Source: Styela clava (Eukaryota > Chordata > Ascidiacea > Stolidobranchia > Styelidae). Taken from it: a DNA stretch of 64,000 nucleotides. The notes under the pieces are model-generated. The model was not told the DNA's origin and did no database searches. It saw only the letters and a list, made by a program, of their open reading frames with translations. Of this stretch, positions 46,408 to 58,921 are shown piece by piece (position 1 is the first letter of the stretch; each line of letters opens with the position of its first letter). The DNA lies in NCBI RefSeq assembly GCF_964204865.1, contig NC_135250.1, forward strand, positions 19,459,395 through 19,523,394. Direction: 5' to 3'. The position numbers and the translations under genes were made by a program.

Positions 46408-46514
46408 AAAACAGAGGAACGCTTCACGATTGTGCGTGTCATCCTTGCGCAGGGGCCATGCTAATCTTCTCTGTATCGCTCAAATTTTTTCATATGTACA
46501 CTCGAAAGTAGTAC
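46408..46514 (-). ncRNA. U6 snRNA copy 104, class B
   Basis: Typical body; the 5' flank has CTGACTCCC on the plus strand. Confidence 0.93.
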
Positions 46515-46847
46515 ACTACACTGACTCCCAGTGGTCGTATATGTACGTAGTAATTAGAAGTCAAATATCTAATATGGTGGCTGTAATAGTAGTAGCAAAA
46601 TATTTCCTCCGAAATGACCATTGGTTGAAGGTATTTAATTTAAATACGACATGTCTGTTTAAGAGTAGAAACAAATCGTTATTTTTGATATTACCATCGA
46701 TTGAAAGTTTATAACTTGGAATTTTCACTCATCGATTCATACTTTTTAGACAAATAGTCAAATTAACTGGTTTAATTGAACAGAGATTGAACTGTTGGTA
46801 ATATTTCACTTTTTTCGTAAAATTTATTAAAATTAAAGATTTCCCAA

Positions 46848-46954
46848 AAAATAGAGGAACGCTTCACGATTGTGCGTGTCATCCTTGCGCAGGGGGCATG
46901 CTAATCTTCTCAGTATCGTTCCAATTTTTTCATATGTACACTCGAAAGTAGTAC
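46848..46954 (-). pseudogene. U6 snRNA copy 105, ACAGAGA mutated
   Basis: A43U gives ACUGAGA; one change in the nt 59-63 region. T6. Confidence 0.86.
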
Positions 46955-47287
46955 ACTTCACACACTCCCATTGGTCGTATATGTACGTAGTAAGTAGAAG
47001 TCAAATATCTATTATGGTGGCTGTAATAGTAGTAGCTAAATGTTTCCTCCGAAATTACCATTGGTTGAAGGTATTTAATTTAAATACGATATGTCTGTTT
47101 AAGAGGAGAAACAAACCGTTATATAAAATAATACCATCGATTGAAAGTTTATAACTTGGAATTTTCACTCATCGATTCATACTTTTTAGACAAATAGTCA
47201 AATTAACTGGTTTAATTGAACAGAGATTGAACTGTTAGTAATATTCCACTTTTTTCGTAAAATTTATTAAAATTAGAGATTTCCCAC

Positions 47288-47337
47288 AAAATAGAGGAAC
47301 GCTTCACGATTGTGCGTGTCATCCTTGCGCAGGGGCC

Positions 47338-47368
<31 letters not shown>

Positions 47369-47394
47369 TTCATATGTACACTCGAAAGTAGTAC
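47288..47394 (-). ncRNA. U6 snRNA copy 106, class A
   Basis: Body and TATA consensus, T4. Confidence 0.97.
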
Positions 47395-47745
47395 ACTTGA
47401 CACACTCCCAGTGGTCGTATATGTACGTAGTAATTTGAAGTCAAATATCTATTATGGTGGCTGTAATAGTAGTAGCTAAATGTTTCCTCCGGAATTACCA
47501 TTGGTTGAAGGTATTTAATATAAATACGATATGTCTGTTTAACCCTGCTAAAACGCTTAAGAGGAGAAACAAACCGTTATATAAAATAATACCATCGATT
47601 GAAAGTTTATAACTTGGAATTTTCACTCATCGATTCATACTTTTTAGACAAATAGTCAAATTAACTGGTTTAATTGAACAGAGATTGAACTGTTAGTAAT
47701 ATTCCTCTTTTTTCCTGAAATTGAGTGAAATTAGAGATTTCCCAC

Positions 47746-47852
47746 AAAACAGAGGAACGCTTCACGATTGTGCGTGTCATCCTTGCGCAGGGGCCATGCT
47801 AATCTTCTCTGTATCGCTCAAATTTTTTCATATGTACACTCGAAAGTAGTAC
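47746..47852 (-). ncRNA. U6 snRNA copy 107, class B
   Basis: Typical body; the TATA-like core has one substitution (GCATATG on the plus strand). Confidence 0.92.
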
Positions 47853-48185
47853 ACTACACTGACTCCCAGTGGTCGCATATGTACGTAGTAATTAGAAGTC
47901 AAATATCTAATATGGTGGCTGTAATAGTAGTAGCAAAATATTTCCTCCGAAATGACCATTGGTTGAAGGTATTTAATTTAAATACGACATGTCTGTTTAA
48001 GAGTAGAAACAAACCGTTATTTTTGATATTACCATCGATTGAAAGTTTATAACTTGGAATTTTCACTCATCGATTCATACTTTTTAGACAAATAGTCAAA
48101 TTAACTGGTTTAATTGAACAGAGATTGAACTGTTGGTAATATTTCACTTTTTTCGTAAAATTTATTAAAATTAAAGATTTCCCAA

Positions 48186-48235
48186 AAAATAGAGGAACGC
48201 TTCACGATTGTGCGTGTCATCCTTGCGCAGGGGCC

Positions 48236-48266
<31 letters not shown>

Positions 48267-48292
48267 TTCATATGTACACTCGAAAGTAGTAC
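48186..48292 (-). ncRNA. U6 snRNA copy 108, class A
   Basis: Body consensus, T6. Unlike copy 105, its counterpart 1338 bp away, the ACAGAGA box is intact. Confidence 0.97.
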
Positions 48293-48626
48293 ACTTCACA
48301 CACTCCCATTGGTCGTATATGTACGTAGTAAGTAGAAGTCAAATATCTATTATGGTGGCTGTAATAGTAGTAGCTAAATGTTTCCTCCGAAATTACCATT
48401 GGTTGAAGGTATTTAATTTAAATACGATATGTCTGTTTAAGAGGAGAAACAAACCGTTATATAAAATAATACCATCGATTGAAAGTTTATAACTTGGAAT
48501 TTTCACTCATCGATTCATACTTTTTAGACATGTTGGTCAAATTAACTGGTTTAATTGAACAGAGATTGAACTGTTAGTAATATTCCACTTTTGCCGTAAA
48601 ATTTATTAAAATTAGAGATTTCCCAC

Positions 48627-48733
48627 AAAATAGAGGAACGCTTCACGATTGTGCGTGTCATCCTTGCGCAGGGGCCATGCTAATCTTCTCTTAATCGTTC
48701 CAATTTTTTCATATGTACACTCGAAAGTAGTAC
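48627..48733 (-). pseudogene. U6 snRNA copy 109, ACAGAGA mutated
   Basis: A41U and C42A, as in copy 100; otherwise consensus. Confidence 0.87.
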
Positions 48734-49066
48734 ACTTCACACACTCCCAGTGGTCGTATATGTACGTAGTAATTTGAAGTCAAATATCTATTATGGTGGC
48801 TGTAATAGTAGTAGCAAAATATTTCCTCCGAAATGACCATTGGTTGAAGGTATTTAATTTAAATACGACATGTCTGTTTAAGAGTAGAAACAAACCGTTA
48901 TATATGATATTACCATCGATTGAAAGTTTATAACTTGGAATTTTCACTCATCGATTCATACTTTTTAGACAAATAGTCAAATTAACTGGTTTAATTGAAC
49001 AGAGATTAAACTGTTAGTAATATTCCACTTTTTTCCTGAAATTGAGTGAAATTAGAGATTTCCCAC

Positions 49067-49173
49067 AAAACAGAGGAACGCTTCACGATTGTGCGTGTCA
49101 TCCTTGCACAGGGGCCATGCTAATCTTCTCTGTATCGCTCAAATTTTTTCATATGTACACTCGAAAGTAGTAC
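49067..49173 (-). ncRNA. U6 snRNA copy 110, class B
   Basis: C66U in the internal loop; otherwise typical. Confidence 0.91.
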
Positions 49174-49506
49174 ACTACACACACTCCCAGTGGTCGTATA
49201 TGTACGTAGCAATTAGAAGTCAAATATCTAATATGGTGGCTGTAATAGTAGTAGCAAAATATTTCCTCCGAAATGACCATTGGTTGAAGGTATTTAATTT
49301 AAATACGACATGTCTGTTTAAGAGTAGAAACAAACCGTTATATATGATATTACCATCGATTGAAAGTTTATAACTTGGAATTTTCACTCATCGATTCATA
49401 CTTTTTAGACAATTAGTCAAATTAACTGGTTTAATTGAACAGAGTTTGAACTGTTAGTAATATTTCACTTTTTTCGTAAAATTTATTAAAATTAGAGATT
49501 TCCCAA

Positions 49507-49614
49507 AAAATAGAGGAGCGCTTCACGATTGTGCGTGTCATCCTTGCGCAGGGGCCATGCTAATCTTCTCTGTATCGTTACAATTTTTTTCATATGTACA
49601 CTCGAAAGTAGTAC
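49507..49614 (-). ncRNA. U6 snRNA copy 111, class E
   Basis: G34U, extra A, U97C in the telestem 3' strand. T6. Confidence 0.89.
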
Positions 49615-49946
49615 ACTCCACACACTCCCAGTGGTCGTATATGTACGTAGTAATTAGAAGTCAAATATCTATTATGGTGGCTGTAATAGTAGTAGCAAAA
49701 TGTTTCCTCCGAAATGACCATTGGTTGAAGGTATTTAATTTAAATACGATATGTCTGTTTAAGAGGAGAAACAAACCGGTATATATGATATTACCATCGA
49801 TTGAAAGTTATAATTTGGGCTTTTTACTCATCAATTCATATTTTTTGGACAAATAGTCAAATTCACTGGTGTAATTAAACAGAGATTGAACTCTTAGTAA
49901 TATGCTACTTTTTTCCTGAAATTGAGTGAAATTAGATATTTTCCAC

Positions 49947-50053
49947 AAAATAGAGGAACGCTTCACGATTGTGCGTGCCATCCTTGCCCAGGGGCCATGC
50001 TAATCTTCACTGTATTGTTTCATTTTTTTCATAAGTACAATCGAAAGTAGTAC
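49947..50053 (-). pseudogene. U6 snRNA copy 112, class C
   Basis: ACAGUGA (A45U), C66G, A76G, telestem and hairpin changes. Confidence 0.88.
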
Positions 50054-50379
50054 ACTTCGCACACTCCCAGTGGTCGTATATGTACGTAGTAATTAGAAGT
50101 CAAATATCTATGATGGTGGCTGTAATAGTAGTAGCAAAATGTTTCCTCCGAAATTACCATTGGTTGAAGGTATTTAATTTAAATACGATATGTCTGTTTA
50201 AAGAAACAAACCGTTATATATGATATTACCATCGATTGGAAGTTTATAACTTGGAATTTTCCCTCAACGATTCATACTTTTTAGAAAATAGTCAAATTAA
50301 CTGGTTTAATTGAACAGAGATTACTGTTAGTAATATTCCACTTTTTTCGTAAATTTTATTAAAATTAGAGATTTCCCAC

Positions 50380-50486
50380 AAAATAGAGGAACGCTTCACG
50401 ATTGTGCGTGTCATCCTTGCGCAGGGGCCATGCTAATCTTCGCTGTATCGTTCCAATTTTTTCATATGTACACTCGAAAGTAGTAC
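50380..50486 (-). pseudogene. U6 snRNA copy 113, ACAGAGA mutated, TATA altered
   Basis: A45C gives ACAGCGA. Same TATA loss and 110-bp spacer duplication as copies 76 and 90. Confidence 0.86.
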
Positions 50487-50508
50487 ACTTCACATACTCC
50501 CAGTGGTC

Positions 50509-50514
50509 GTAATG
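50509..50514 (-). promoter_or_regulatory. Altered TATA-like element
   Basis: Third example of the GTAATG change, upstream of the gene at 50380-50486, whose ACAGAGA box is also mutated. Confidence 0.65.
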
Positions 50515-50550
50515 TACGTAGTAATTAGAAGTCAAATATCTATTATGGTG

Positions 50551-50770
50551 GCTGTAATAAAAGTGCCAAAATGTTTCCTCTGAAATGACCATTGGTTGAA
50601 GGTATTTAATTTAAATACGATATGTCTGTTTAAGAGGAGAAACAAACCGGTATATATAATGCTGTAATAGTACTAGCAAAATGTTTCCTCCGAAATTACC
50701 ATTGGTTGAAGGTATTCAATTTAAATACGATATGTCTGTTTAAGAGGAGAAACAAACCGTTATATATGAT
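50551..50770 (-). repeat. 110-bp spacer segment in tandem duplicate
   Basis: Third instance with the same junction, halves at 50551-50660 and 50661-50770. Confidence 0.85.
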
Positions 50771-50928
50771 ATTACCATCGATTGAAAGTTTATAACTTGG
50801 AATTATCACTCATCGATTCATACTTTTTAGACAAATAGTCAAATTAACTGGTTTAATTGAACAGAGATTGAACTGTTAGTAATATTCCACTTTTTTCCTG
50901 AAATTGAGTGAAATTAGAGATTTCCCAC

Positions 50929-51034
50929 AAAACAGAGGTACGCTTCACGATTGTGCGTGTCATCCTTGCGCAGGGCCATGCTCATCTTCTCTGTATCGTT
51001 CCAATTTTTTCATATGTACACTCGAAAGTAGTAC
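50929..51034 (-). ncRNA. U6 snRNA copy 114, class A, 1-nt deletion
   Basis: One C missing from nt 60-63, U52G beside the AGC triad, and a telestem 3'-strand change (GAGGTACG on the plus strand). Function doubtful. Confidence 0.88.
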
Positions 51035-51367
51035 ACTTCACACACTCCCAGTGGTCGTATATGTACGTAGTAATTAGAAGTCAAATATCTATTATGGTGG
51101 CTGTAATAGTAGTAGCAAAATATTTCCTCCGAAATGACCATTGGTTGAAGGTATTTAATTTAAATACGATATGTCTGTTTAAGAGGAGAAACAAACCGTT
51201 ATATATGATATTACCATCGATTGAAAGTTTATAACTTGGAATTTTCACTCATCGATTCATACTTTTTAGACAAATAGTCAAATTAACTGGTTTAATTGAA
51301 CAGAGATTGAACTGTTAGTAATATTCCACTTTTTTCCTGAAATTGAGTGAAATTAGAGATTTCCCAC

Positions 51368-51473
51368 AAAACAGAGGTACGCTTCACGATTGTGCGTGTC
51401 ATCCTTGCGCAGGGCCATGCTCATCTTCTCTGTGTCGCTCAAATTTTTTCATATGTACACTCGAAAGTAGTAC
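51368..51473 (-). ncRNA. U6 snRNA copy 115, class B, 1-nt deletion
   Basis: Same deletion, U52G and telestem change as copy 114, plus U40C. Function doubtful. Confidence 0.87.
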
Positions 51474-51806
51474 ACTCCACACACTCCCAGTGGTCGTATA
51501 TGTACGTAGTAATTAGAAGTCAAATATCTATTATGGTGGCTGTAATAGTAGTAGCAAAATGTTTCCTCAAAAATTACCATTGGTTGAAGGTATTTAATTT
51601 AAATACGATATGTCTGTTTAAGAGGAGAAACAAACCGTTATATATGATATTACCATTGATTGAAAGTTTATAACTTAGACTTTTCACTCATCGATTCATA
51701 CTTTTCAGACAAATAGTCAAATAAACTGGTTTAATAGAACAGAGTTTGAACTGTTAATAATATTTCACTTTTTTCGTAAAATTTATTAAAATTAGAGATT
51801 TCCCAA

Positions 51807-51913
51807 AAAATAGATGAACGCTTCACGATTGTGCGTGTCATACTTGCGCAGGGGCCATGCAAATCTTCTCTGTATCGTTCCAATTTTTTCATATGTACAC
51901 TTGAAAGTAGTAC
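51807..51913 (-). pseudogene. U6 snRNA copy 116, AGC mutated
   Basis: A53U gives UGC. Internal stem-loop G71U, 5' hairpin closing change and nt 99 change. T6. Confidence 0.86.
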
Positions 51914-52246
51914 ACTTCACACACTCCCAGTGGTTGTATATGTACGTAGTAATTAGAAGTCAAATATATATTATGGTGGCTGTAATAGTAGTAGCTAAAT
52001 GTTTCCTCCGAAATTACCATTGGTTGGAGGTATTTAATTTAAATACGATATGTCTGTTTAAGAGGAGAAACAAACCGTTATATAAAATAATACCATCGAT
52101 TGAAAGTTTATAACTTGGAATTTTCACTCATCGATTCATACTTTTTTGACAAATACTCAAATTAACTGGTTTAATTGAACAGAGATTGAACTGTTAGTAA
52201 TATTCCACTTTTTTCGTAAAATTTATTAAAATTAGAGATTTCCCAC

Positions 52247-52313
52247 AAAATAGAGGAATCTAATCTTCTCTGTATTGTTCCAATTTTTTCTTATGTACAC
52301 TCGAAAGTAGTAC
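52247..52313 (-). pseudogene. U6 snRNA copy 117, 40-nt internal deletion
   Basis: Keeps the 5' hairpin, telestem 5' strand and ACAGAGA, but lacks the internal stem-loop and most of the 3' arm; the AGC triad is destroyed at the junction. Length 67 nt. Confidence 0.93.
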
Positions 52314-52664
52314 ACTTCACACTCCCAGTGGTCGTATATGTACGTAGTAATTTGAAGTCAAATATCTATTATGGTGGCTGTAATAGTAGTAGCTAAATGT
52401 TTCCTCCAAAATTACCATTTGTTGAAGGTATTTAAATTTAAATACGATATGTCTGTTTAACCCTGCTAAAACGCTTAAGATGAGAAACAAACCGTTATAT
52501 AAAATAATACCATCGATTGAAAGTTTATAACTTGGAATTTTCAATCATCGATTCATAATTTTCAGACAAATAGTCAAATTAACTTGTTTAATTGAACAGA
52601 GATTGAACTGTTAGTAATAATCCACTTTTTTTCCTGAAATTGAGTGAAACTAGAGATTTCCCAC

Positions 52665-52771
52665 AAAACAGAGGAACGCTTCACGACTGTGCGTGTCATC
52701 CTTGCGCAGGGGCCATGCTAATCTTCTCTGTATCGCTCAGATTTTTTCATATGTACACTCGAAAGTAGTAC
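52665..52771 (-). ncRNA. U6 snRNA copy 118, class B
   Basis: A further change at nt 32 (CAGATTTT on the plus strand) and A85G. Confidence 0.9.
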
Positions 52772-53104
52772 ACTCCACACACTCCCAGTGGTCGTATATG
52801 TACGTAGTAATTAGAAGTCAAATATCTATTATGGTGGCTGTAATAGTAGTAGCAAAATGTTTCCTCCGAAATTACCATTGGTTGAAGGTTTTTAATTTAA
52901 ATACGATATGTCTGTTTAAGAGGAGAAACAAACCGTTATAAATGATATTACCATCGATTGAAAGTTTATAACTTAGACTTTTCACTCATCGATTCATACT
53001 TTTTAGACAAATAGTCAAATTAACTGGTTTAATTGAACAGAGTTTGAACTGTTAGTAATATTTCAATTTTTTCTTAAATTTTATTAAAATTAGAGATTTC
53101 CCCA

Positions 53105-53154
53105 AAAAAAGAGGAAAGCTTCACGATTGTGCGTGTCATCCTTGCGCAGGGGCC

Positions 53155-53185
<31 letters not shown>

Positions 53186-53211
53186 TTCATATGTACACTT
53201 GAAAGTAGTAC
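53105..53211 (-). ncRNA. U6 snRNA copy 119, class A-like
   Basis: G95-adjacent change in the telestem 3' strand (GGAAAGC on the plus strand) and a 5' hairpin change. T7. Confidence 0.9.
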
Positions 53212-53562
53212 ACTTCACACACTCCCAGTGGTCGTATATGTACGTAGTAATTTGAAGTCAAATATATATTATGGTGGCTGTAATAGTAGTAGCTAAATGT
53301 TTCCTCCAAAATTACCATTGGTTGAAGGTATTTAATTTAAATACGATATGTCTGTTTAACCCTGCTAAAACGCTTAAGAGGAGAAACAAACCGTTATATA
53401 AAATAATACCATTGATTGAAATTTCATAACTTGGAATTTTCACTCATCGATTCATACTTTTTAGACAAATAGTTAAATTAACTGGTTTAATTTAACCAAG
53501 ATTGAACTGTTAGTAATGTTCCACTTTTTTCTTGAAATTGAGTGAAATTAGAGATTTCCCAC

Positions 53563-53669
53563 AAAACAGAGGAACGCTTCACGATTGTGCGTGTCATCCT
53601 TGCGCAGGGGCCATGCTAATCTTCTCTGTATCGCTCAAATTTTTTCATATGTACACTCGAAAGTAGTAC
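53563..53669 (-). ncRNA. U6 snRNA copy 120, class B
   Basis: Typical class B with T4. Confidence 0.94.
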
Positions 53670-54002
53670 ACTACACACACTCCCAGTGGTCGTATATGTA
53701 CGTAGTAATTAGAAGTCAAATATCTAATATGGTTGCTGTAATAGTAGTAGCAGAATATTTTCTCCGAAATGACCATTGGTTGAAGGTATTTAATTTAAAT
53801 ACGATATGTCTGTTTAAGAGGAGAAACAAACCGGTATATATGATATTACCATCGATTGAAAGTTTATAATTTGGGCTTTTTACTCATCGATTCATACTTT
53901 TTGGACAAATAGTCGAATTCACTGGTGTAATTAAACAGAGATTGAACTCTTAGTAATATTCCACTTTTTTCCTGAAATTGAGTGAAATTAGAGATTTCCC
54001 AC

Positions 54003-54109
54003 AAAATAGAGGAACGCTTCACGATTGTGCGTGTCATCCTTGCGCAGGGGCCATGCTAATCTTCTCTGTATCGCACAGATTTTTTCATATGTACACTCGA
54101 AAGTAGTAC
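54003..54109 (-). ncRNA. U6 snRNA copy 121, class B-like
   Basis: Telestem 5' strand further altered (CGCACAGATT on the plus strand). ACAGAGA and AGC intact. Confidence 0.89.
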
Positions 54110-54441
54110 ACTCCACACACTCCCAGTGGTCGTATATGTACGTAGTAATTAGGAGTCAAATATCTATTATGGTGGCTGTAATAGTAGTAGCAAAATGTTT
54201 CCTCCGAAATTACCATTGGTTGAAGGTTTTTAATTTAAATACGATATGTCTGTTTAAGAGGAGAACAAACCGTTATAAATGATATTACCATCGATTGAAA
54301 GTTTATAACTTAGACTTTTCACTCATCGATTCATACTTTTTAGACAAATAGTCAAATTAACTGGTTTAATTGAACAGAGTTTGAACTGTTAGTAATATTT
54401 AAATTTTTTCGTAAATTTTATTAAAATTAGAGATTTCCCAA

Positions 54442-54491
54442 AAAAAAGAGGAAAGCTTCACGATTGTGCGTGTCATCCTTGCGCAGGGGCC

Positions 54492-54522
<31 letters not shown>

Positions 54523-54548
54523 TTCATATGTACACTTGAAAGTAATAC
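54442..54548 (-). ncRNA. U6 snRNA copy 122, class A-like
   Basis: Same telestem 3'-strand and hairpin changes as copy 119, plus C4U. T8. Confidence 0.89.
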
Positions 54549-54899
54549 ACTTCACACACTCCCATTGGTCGTATATGTACGTAGTAATTTGAAGTCAAAT
54601 ATCTATTATGGTGGCTGTAATAGTAGTAGCTAAATGTTTCCTCCAAAATTACCATTGGTTGAAGGTATTTAATTTAAATACGATATTTCTGTTTAACCCT
54701 GCTAAAACGCTTAAGAGGAGAAACAAACCGTTATATAAAATAATACCATTGATTGAAATTTTATAACTTAGAATTTTCACTCATCGATTCATACTTTTTA
54801 GACAAATAGTTTAATTAACTGGTTTAATTGAACCAAGATTGAACTGTTAGTAATATTCCACTTTTTTCTTGAAATTGAGTGAAATTAGAGATTTCCCAC

Positions 54900-55006
54900 A
54901 AAACAGAGGAACGCTTCACGATTGTGCGTGTCATCCTTGCGCAGGGGCCATGCTAATCTTCTCTGTATCGCTCAAATTTTTTCATATGTACACTCGAAAG
55001 TAGTAC
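54900..55006 (-). ncRNA. U6 snRNA copy 123, class B
   Basis: Typical class B with T4. Confidence 0.94.
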
Positions 55007-55339
55007 ACTACACACACTCCCAGTGGTCGTATATGTACGTAGTAATTAGAAGTCAAATATCTAATATGGTTGCTGTAATAGTAGTAGCAGAATATTTTCT
55101 CCGAAATGACCATTGGTTGAAGGTATTTAATTTAAATACGATATGTCTGTTTAAGAGGAGAAACAAACCGGTATATATGATATTACCATCGATTGAAAGT
55201 TTATAATTTGGGCTTTTTACTCATCGATTCATACTTTTTGGACAAATAGTCGAATTCACTGGTGTAATTAAACAGAGATTGAACTCTTAGTAATATTCCA
55301 CTTTTTTCCTGAAATTGAGTGAAATTAGAGATTTCCCAC

Positions 55340-55446
55340 AAAATAGAGGAACGCTTCAAGATTGTGCGTGCCATCCTTGCCCAGGGGCCATGCTAATCTT
55401 CCCTGTATCGTTCCATTTTTTTCATAAGTACACTCGAAAGTAGTAC
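55340..55446 (-). pseudogene. U6 snRNA copy 124, class C
   Basis: ACAGGGA (A45G), C66G, A76G, U31A; 3'-arm change (TTCAAGA on the plus strand). Confidence 0.88.
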
Positions 55447-55779
55447 ACTTCACACTCTCCCAGTGATCGTATATGTACGTAGTAATTAGAAGTCAAATAT
55501 CTATTATGGTGGCTGTAATAGTAGTAGCAAAATGTTTCCTCAGAAATTACCATTGGTTGAAGGTATTTAATTTAAATACGATATGTCTGTTTAAGAGGAG
55601 AAACAAACCGTTATATATGATATTACCATTGATTGAAAGTTTATAACTTAGACTTTTCACTCATCGATTTATACTTTTCAGACAAATAGTCAAATAAACT
55701 GGTTTAATAGAACAGAGTTTGAACTGTTAATAATATTTCACTTTTTTCGTAAAATTTATTAAAATTAGAGATTTCCCAA

Positions 55780-55828
55780 AAAATAGAGAACGCTTCACGA
55801 TTGTGCGTGTCATACTTGCGCAGGGGCC

Positions 55829-55859
<31 letters not shown>

Positions 55860-55885
55860 TTCATATGTACACTTGAAAGTAGTAC
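55780..55885 (-). ncRNA. U6 snRNA copy 125, class A-like, 1-nt deletion
   Basis: One C missing at nt 98-99, G71U in the internal stem-loop and a hairpin change. ACAGAGA and AGC intact, T6. Confidence 0.88.
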
Positions 55886-56219
55886 ACTTCACACACTCCC
55901 AGTGGTCGTATATGTACGTAGTAATTAGAAGTCAAATATCTATTATGGTGGCTGTAATAGTAGTAGCTAAATGTTTCCTCTGAAATTACCATTTGGTTGA
56001 AGGTATTTAATTTAAATACGATATGTCTGTTTAAGAGGAGAAACAAACCGTTATATAAAATAATACCATCGATTGAAAGTTTATAACTTAGAATTTGCAC
56101 TCATCGATTCATACTTTTTAGACAAATACTCAAATTAACTGGTTTAATTGAACAGAGATTGAACTGTTAGTAATATTCCACTTTTTTCGTAAAATTTATT
56201 AAAATTCGAGATTTCCCAC

Positions 56220-56286
56220 AAAATAGAGGAATCTAATCTTCTCTGTATCGTTCCAATTTTTTCATATGTACACTCGAAAGTAGTAC
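56220..56286 (-). pseudogene. U6 snRNA copy 126, 40-nt internal deletion
   Basis: Same deletion junction as at 52247-52313 (plus strand GAGGAATCTAATC). Confidence 0.93.
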
Positions 56287-56619
56287 ACTTCACACACTCC
56301 CAGTGGTCGTATATGTACGTAGTAATTAGAAGTCAAATATCTATTATGGTGGCTGTAATAGTAGTAGCTAAATGTTTCCTCCGAAATTACCATTGGTTGA
56401 AGGTATTTAATTTAAATACGATATGTCTGTTTAAGAGGAGAAACAAACCGTTATATAAAATAATACCATCGATTGAAAGTTTATAACTTGGAATTTTCAC
56501 TCATCGATTCATACTTTTTAGACAAATAGTCAAATTAACTGGTTTAATTGAACAGAGATTGAACTGTTAGTAATATTCCACTTTTTTCGTAAAATTTATT
56601 AAAATTAGAGATTTCCCAC

Positions 56620-56669
56620 AAAATAGAGGAACGCTTCATGATTGTGCGTGTCATCCTTGCGCAGGGGCC

Positions 56670-56700
<31 letters not shown>

Positions 56701-56726
56701 TTCATATGTACACTCGAAAGTAGTAC
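56620..56726 (-). ncRNA. U6 snRNA copy 127, class A
   Basis: Consensus apart from a 3'-arm change (TTCATGA on the plus strand). T4. Confidence 0.95.
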
Positions 56727-57059
56727 ACTTCACACACTCCCAGTGGTCGTATATGTACGTAGTAATTTGAAGTCAAATATCTATTATGGTGGCTGTAATA
56801 GTAGTAGCTAAATGTTTTCTCCGAAATTACCATTGGTTGAAGGTATTTAATTTAAATACGATATGTCTGTTTAAGAGGAGAAACAAACCGTTATATAAAA
56901 TAATATCATCGATTGAAAGTTTATAACTTAGAATTTTCACTCATCGATTCATACTTTTCAGACAAATACTCAAATTAACTGGTTTAATTGAACAGAGATT
57001 GAACTGTTAGTAATATTCCACTTTTTTCGTAAAATTTATTAAAATTCGAGATTTCCCAC

Positions 57060-57126
57060 AAAATAGAGGAATCTAATCTTCTCTGTATCGTTCCAATTTT
57101 TTCATATGTACACTCGAAAGTAGTAC
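57060..57126 (-). pseudogene. U6 snRNA copy 128, 40-nt internal deletion
   Basis: Same deletion, 840 bp from copy 126, with a full-length gene in between. Confidence 0.93.
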
Positions 57127-57477
57127 ACTTCACACACTCCCAGTGGTCGTATATGTACGTTGTAATTTGAAGTCAAATATCTATTATGGTGGCTGTAATA
57201 GTAGTAGCTAAATGTTTCCTCCAAAATTATCATTGGTTGAAGGTATTTAATTTAAATACGATATGTCTGTTTAACCCTGCTAAAACGATTAAGAGGAGAA
57301 ACAAACGGTTATATAAAATTTTACCATCGATTGAAAGTTTATAACTTGGAATTTTCACTCATCGATTCATACTTTTTAGACAAATAGTCAAATTACCTGG
57401 TTTAATTGAACAGAGATTGAACTGTTAGTAATATTCCACTTTTTTCCTGAAATTGAGTGAAATTAGAGATTTCCCAC

Positions 57478-57584
57478 AAAACAGAGGAACGCTTCACGAT
57501 TGTGCGTGTCATCCTTGCGCAGGGGCCATGCTAATCTTCTCTGTATCGCTCAAATTTTTTCATATGTACACTCGAAAGTAGTAC
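57478..57584 (-). ncRNA. U6 snRNA copy 129, class B
   Basis: Typical class B with T4. Confidence 0.94.
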
Positions 57585-57917
57585 ACTCCACACACTCCCA
57601 GTGGTCGTATATGTACGTAGTAATTAGAAGTCAAATATCTAGTATGGTGGCTGTAATAGTAGTAGCAAAATGTTTCCTCCGAAATTACCATTGGTTGAAG
57701 GTATTTAATTTAAATACGATATGTCTGTTTAAGAGGAGAAACAAACCGTTATATATGATATTACCATTGATTGAAAGTTTATAACTTAGACTTTTCACTC
57801 ATCGATTTATACTTTTTAGACAAATAGTCAAATTAACTGGTTTAATTGAACAGAGTTTGAACTGTTAGTAATATTTAAATTTTTTCGTAAATTTTATTAA
57901 AATTAGAGATTTCCCAA

Positions 57918-57967
57918 AAAAAAGAGGAAAGCTTCACGATTGTGCGTGTCATCCTTGCGCAGGGGCC

Positions 57968-57998
<31 letters not shown>

Positions 57999-58024
57999 TT
58001 CATATGTACACTTGAAAGTAATAC
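57918..58024 (-). ncRNA. U6 snRNA copy 130, class A-like
   Basis: Duplicate of copy 122, T8. Confidence 0.89.
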
Positions 58025-58374
58025 ACTTCACACACTCCCATTGGTCGTATATGTACGTAGTAATTTGAAGTCAAATATCTATTATGGTGGCTGTAATAGT
58101 AGTAGCTAAATGTTTCCTCCAAAATTACCATTGGTTGAAGGTATTTAATTTAAATACGATATTTCTGTTTAACCCTGCTAAAACGCTTAAGAGGAGAAAC
58201 AAACCGTTATATAAAATAATACCATTGATTGAAATTTTATAACTTAGAATTTTCACTCATCGATTCATACTTTTTAGACAAATAGTTTAATTAACTGGTT
58301 TAATTGAACCAAGATTGAACTGTTAGTAATATTCCACTTTTTCTTGAAATTGAGTGAAATTAGAGATTTCCCAC

Positions 58375-58481
58375 AAAACAGAGGAACGCTTCACGATTGT
58401 GCGTGTCATCCTTGCGCAGGGGCCATGCTAATCTTCTCTGTATCGCTCAAATTTTTTCATATGTACACTCGAAAGTAGTAC
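58375..58481 (-). ncRNA. U6 snRNA copy 131, class B
   Basis: Duplicate of copy 123. One T is missing in the spacer below it, near 58340. Confidence 0.94.
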
Positions 58482-58814
58482 ACTACACACACTCCCAGTG
58501 GTCGTATATGTACGTAGTAATTAGAAGTCAAATATCTAATATGGTTGCTGTAATAGTAGTAGCAGAATATTTTCTCCGAAATGACCATTGGTTGAAGGTA
58601 TTTAATTTAAATACGATATGTCTGTTTAAGAGGAGAAACAAACCGGTATATATGATATTACCATCGATTGAAAGTTTATAATTTGGGCTTTTTACTCATC
58701 GATTCATACTTTTTGGACAAATAGTCGAATTCACTGGTGTAATTAAACAGAGATTGAACTCTTAGTAATATTCCACTTTTTTCCTGAAATTGAGTGAAAT
58801 TAGAGATTTCCCAC

Positions 58815-58921
58815 AAAATAGAGGAACGCTTCAAGATTGTGCGTGCCATCCTTGCCCAGGGGCCATGCTAATCTTCCCTGTATCGTTCCATTTTTTTCAT
58901 AAGTACACTCGAAAGTAGTAC
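58815..58921 (-). pseudogene. U6 snRNA copy 132, class C
   Basis: Duplicate of copy 124: ACAGGGA, C66G, A76G. Confidence 0.88.

Larger units (their letters stand above)
42725..46814 (-). repeat. Higher-order repeat, 2214-bp offset
   Basis: About 42725-44600 recurs at about 44939-46814, including the shared class C gene and spacers with GTCTGTATAAAG. Borders are approximate. Confidence 0.75.
45900..48530 (-). repeat. Higher-order repeat, 1338-bp period (3 units)
   Basis: About 45900-47237 recurs as about 47238-48530. Shared private variants include ACACTGACTCCC beside class B genes and AGTAAGTAGAAG in class A promoters. Confidence 0.8.
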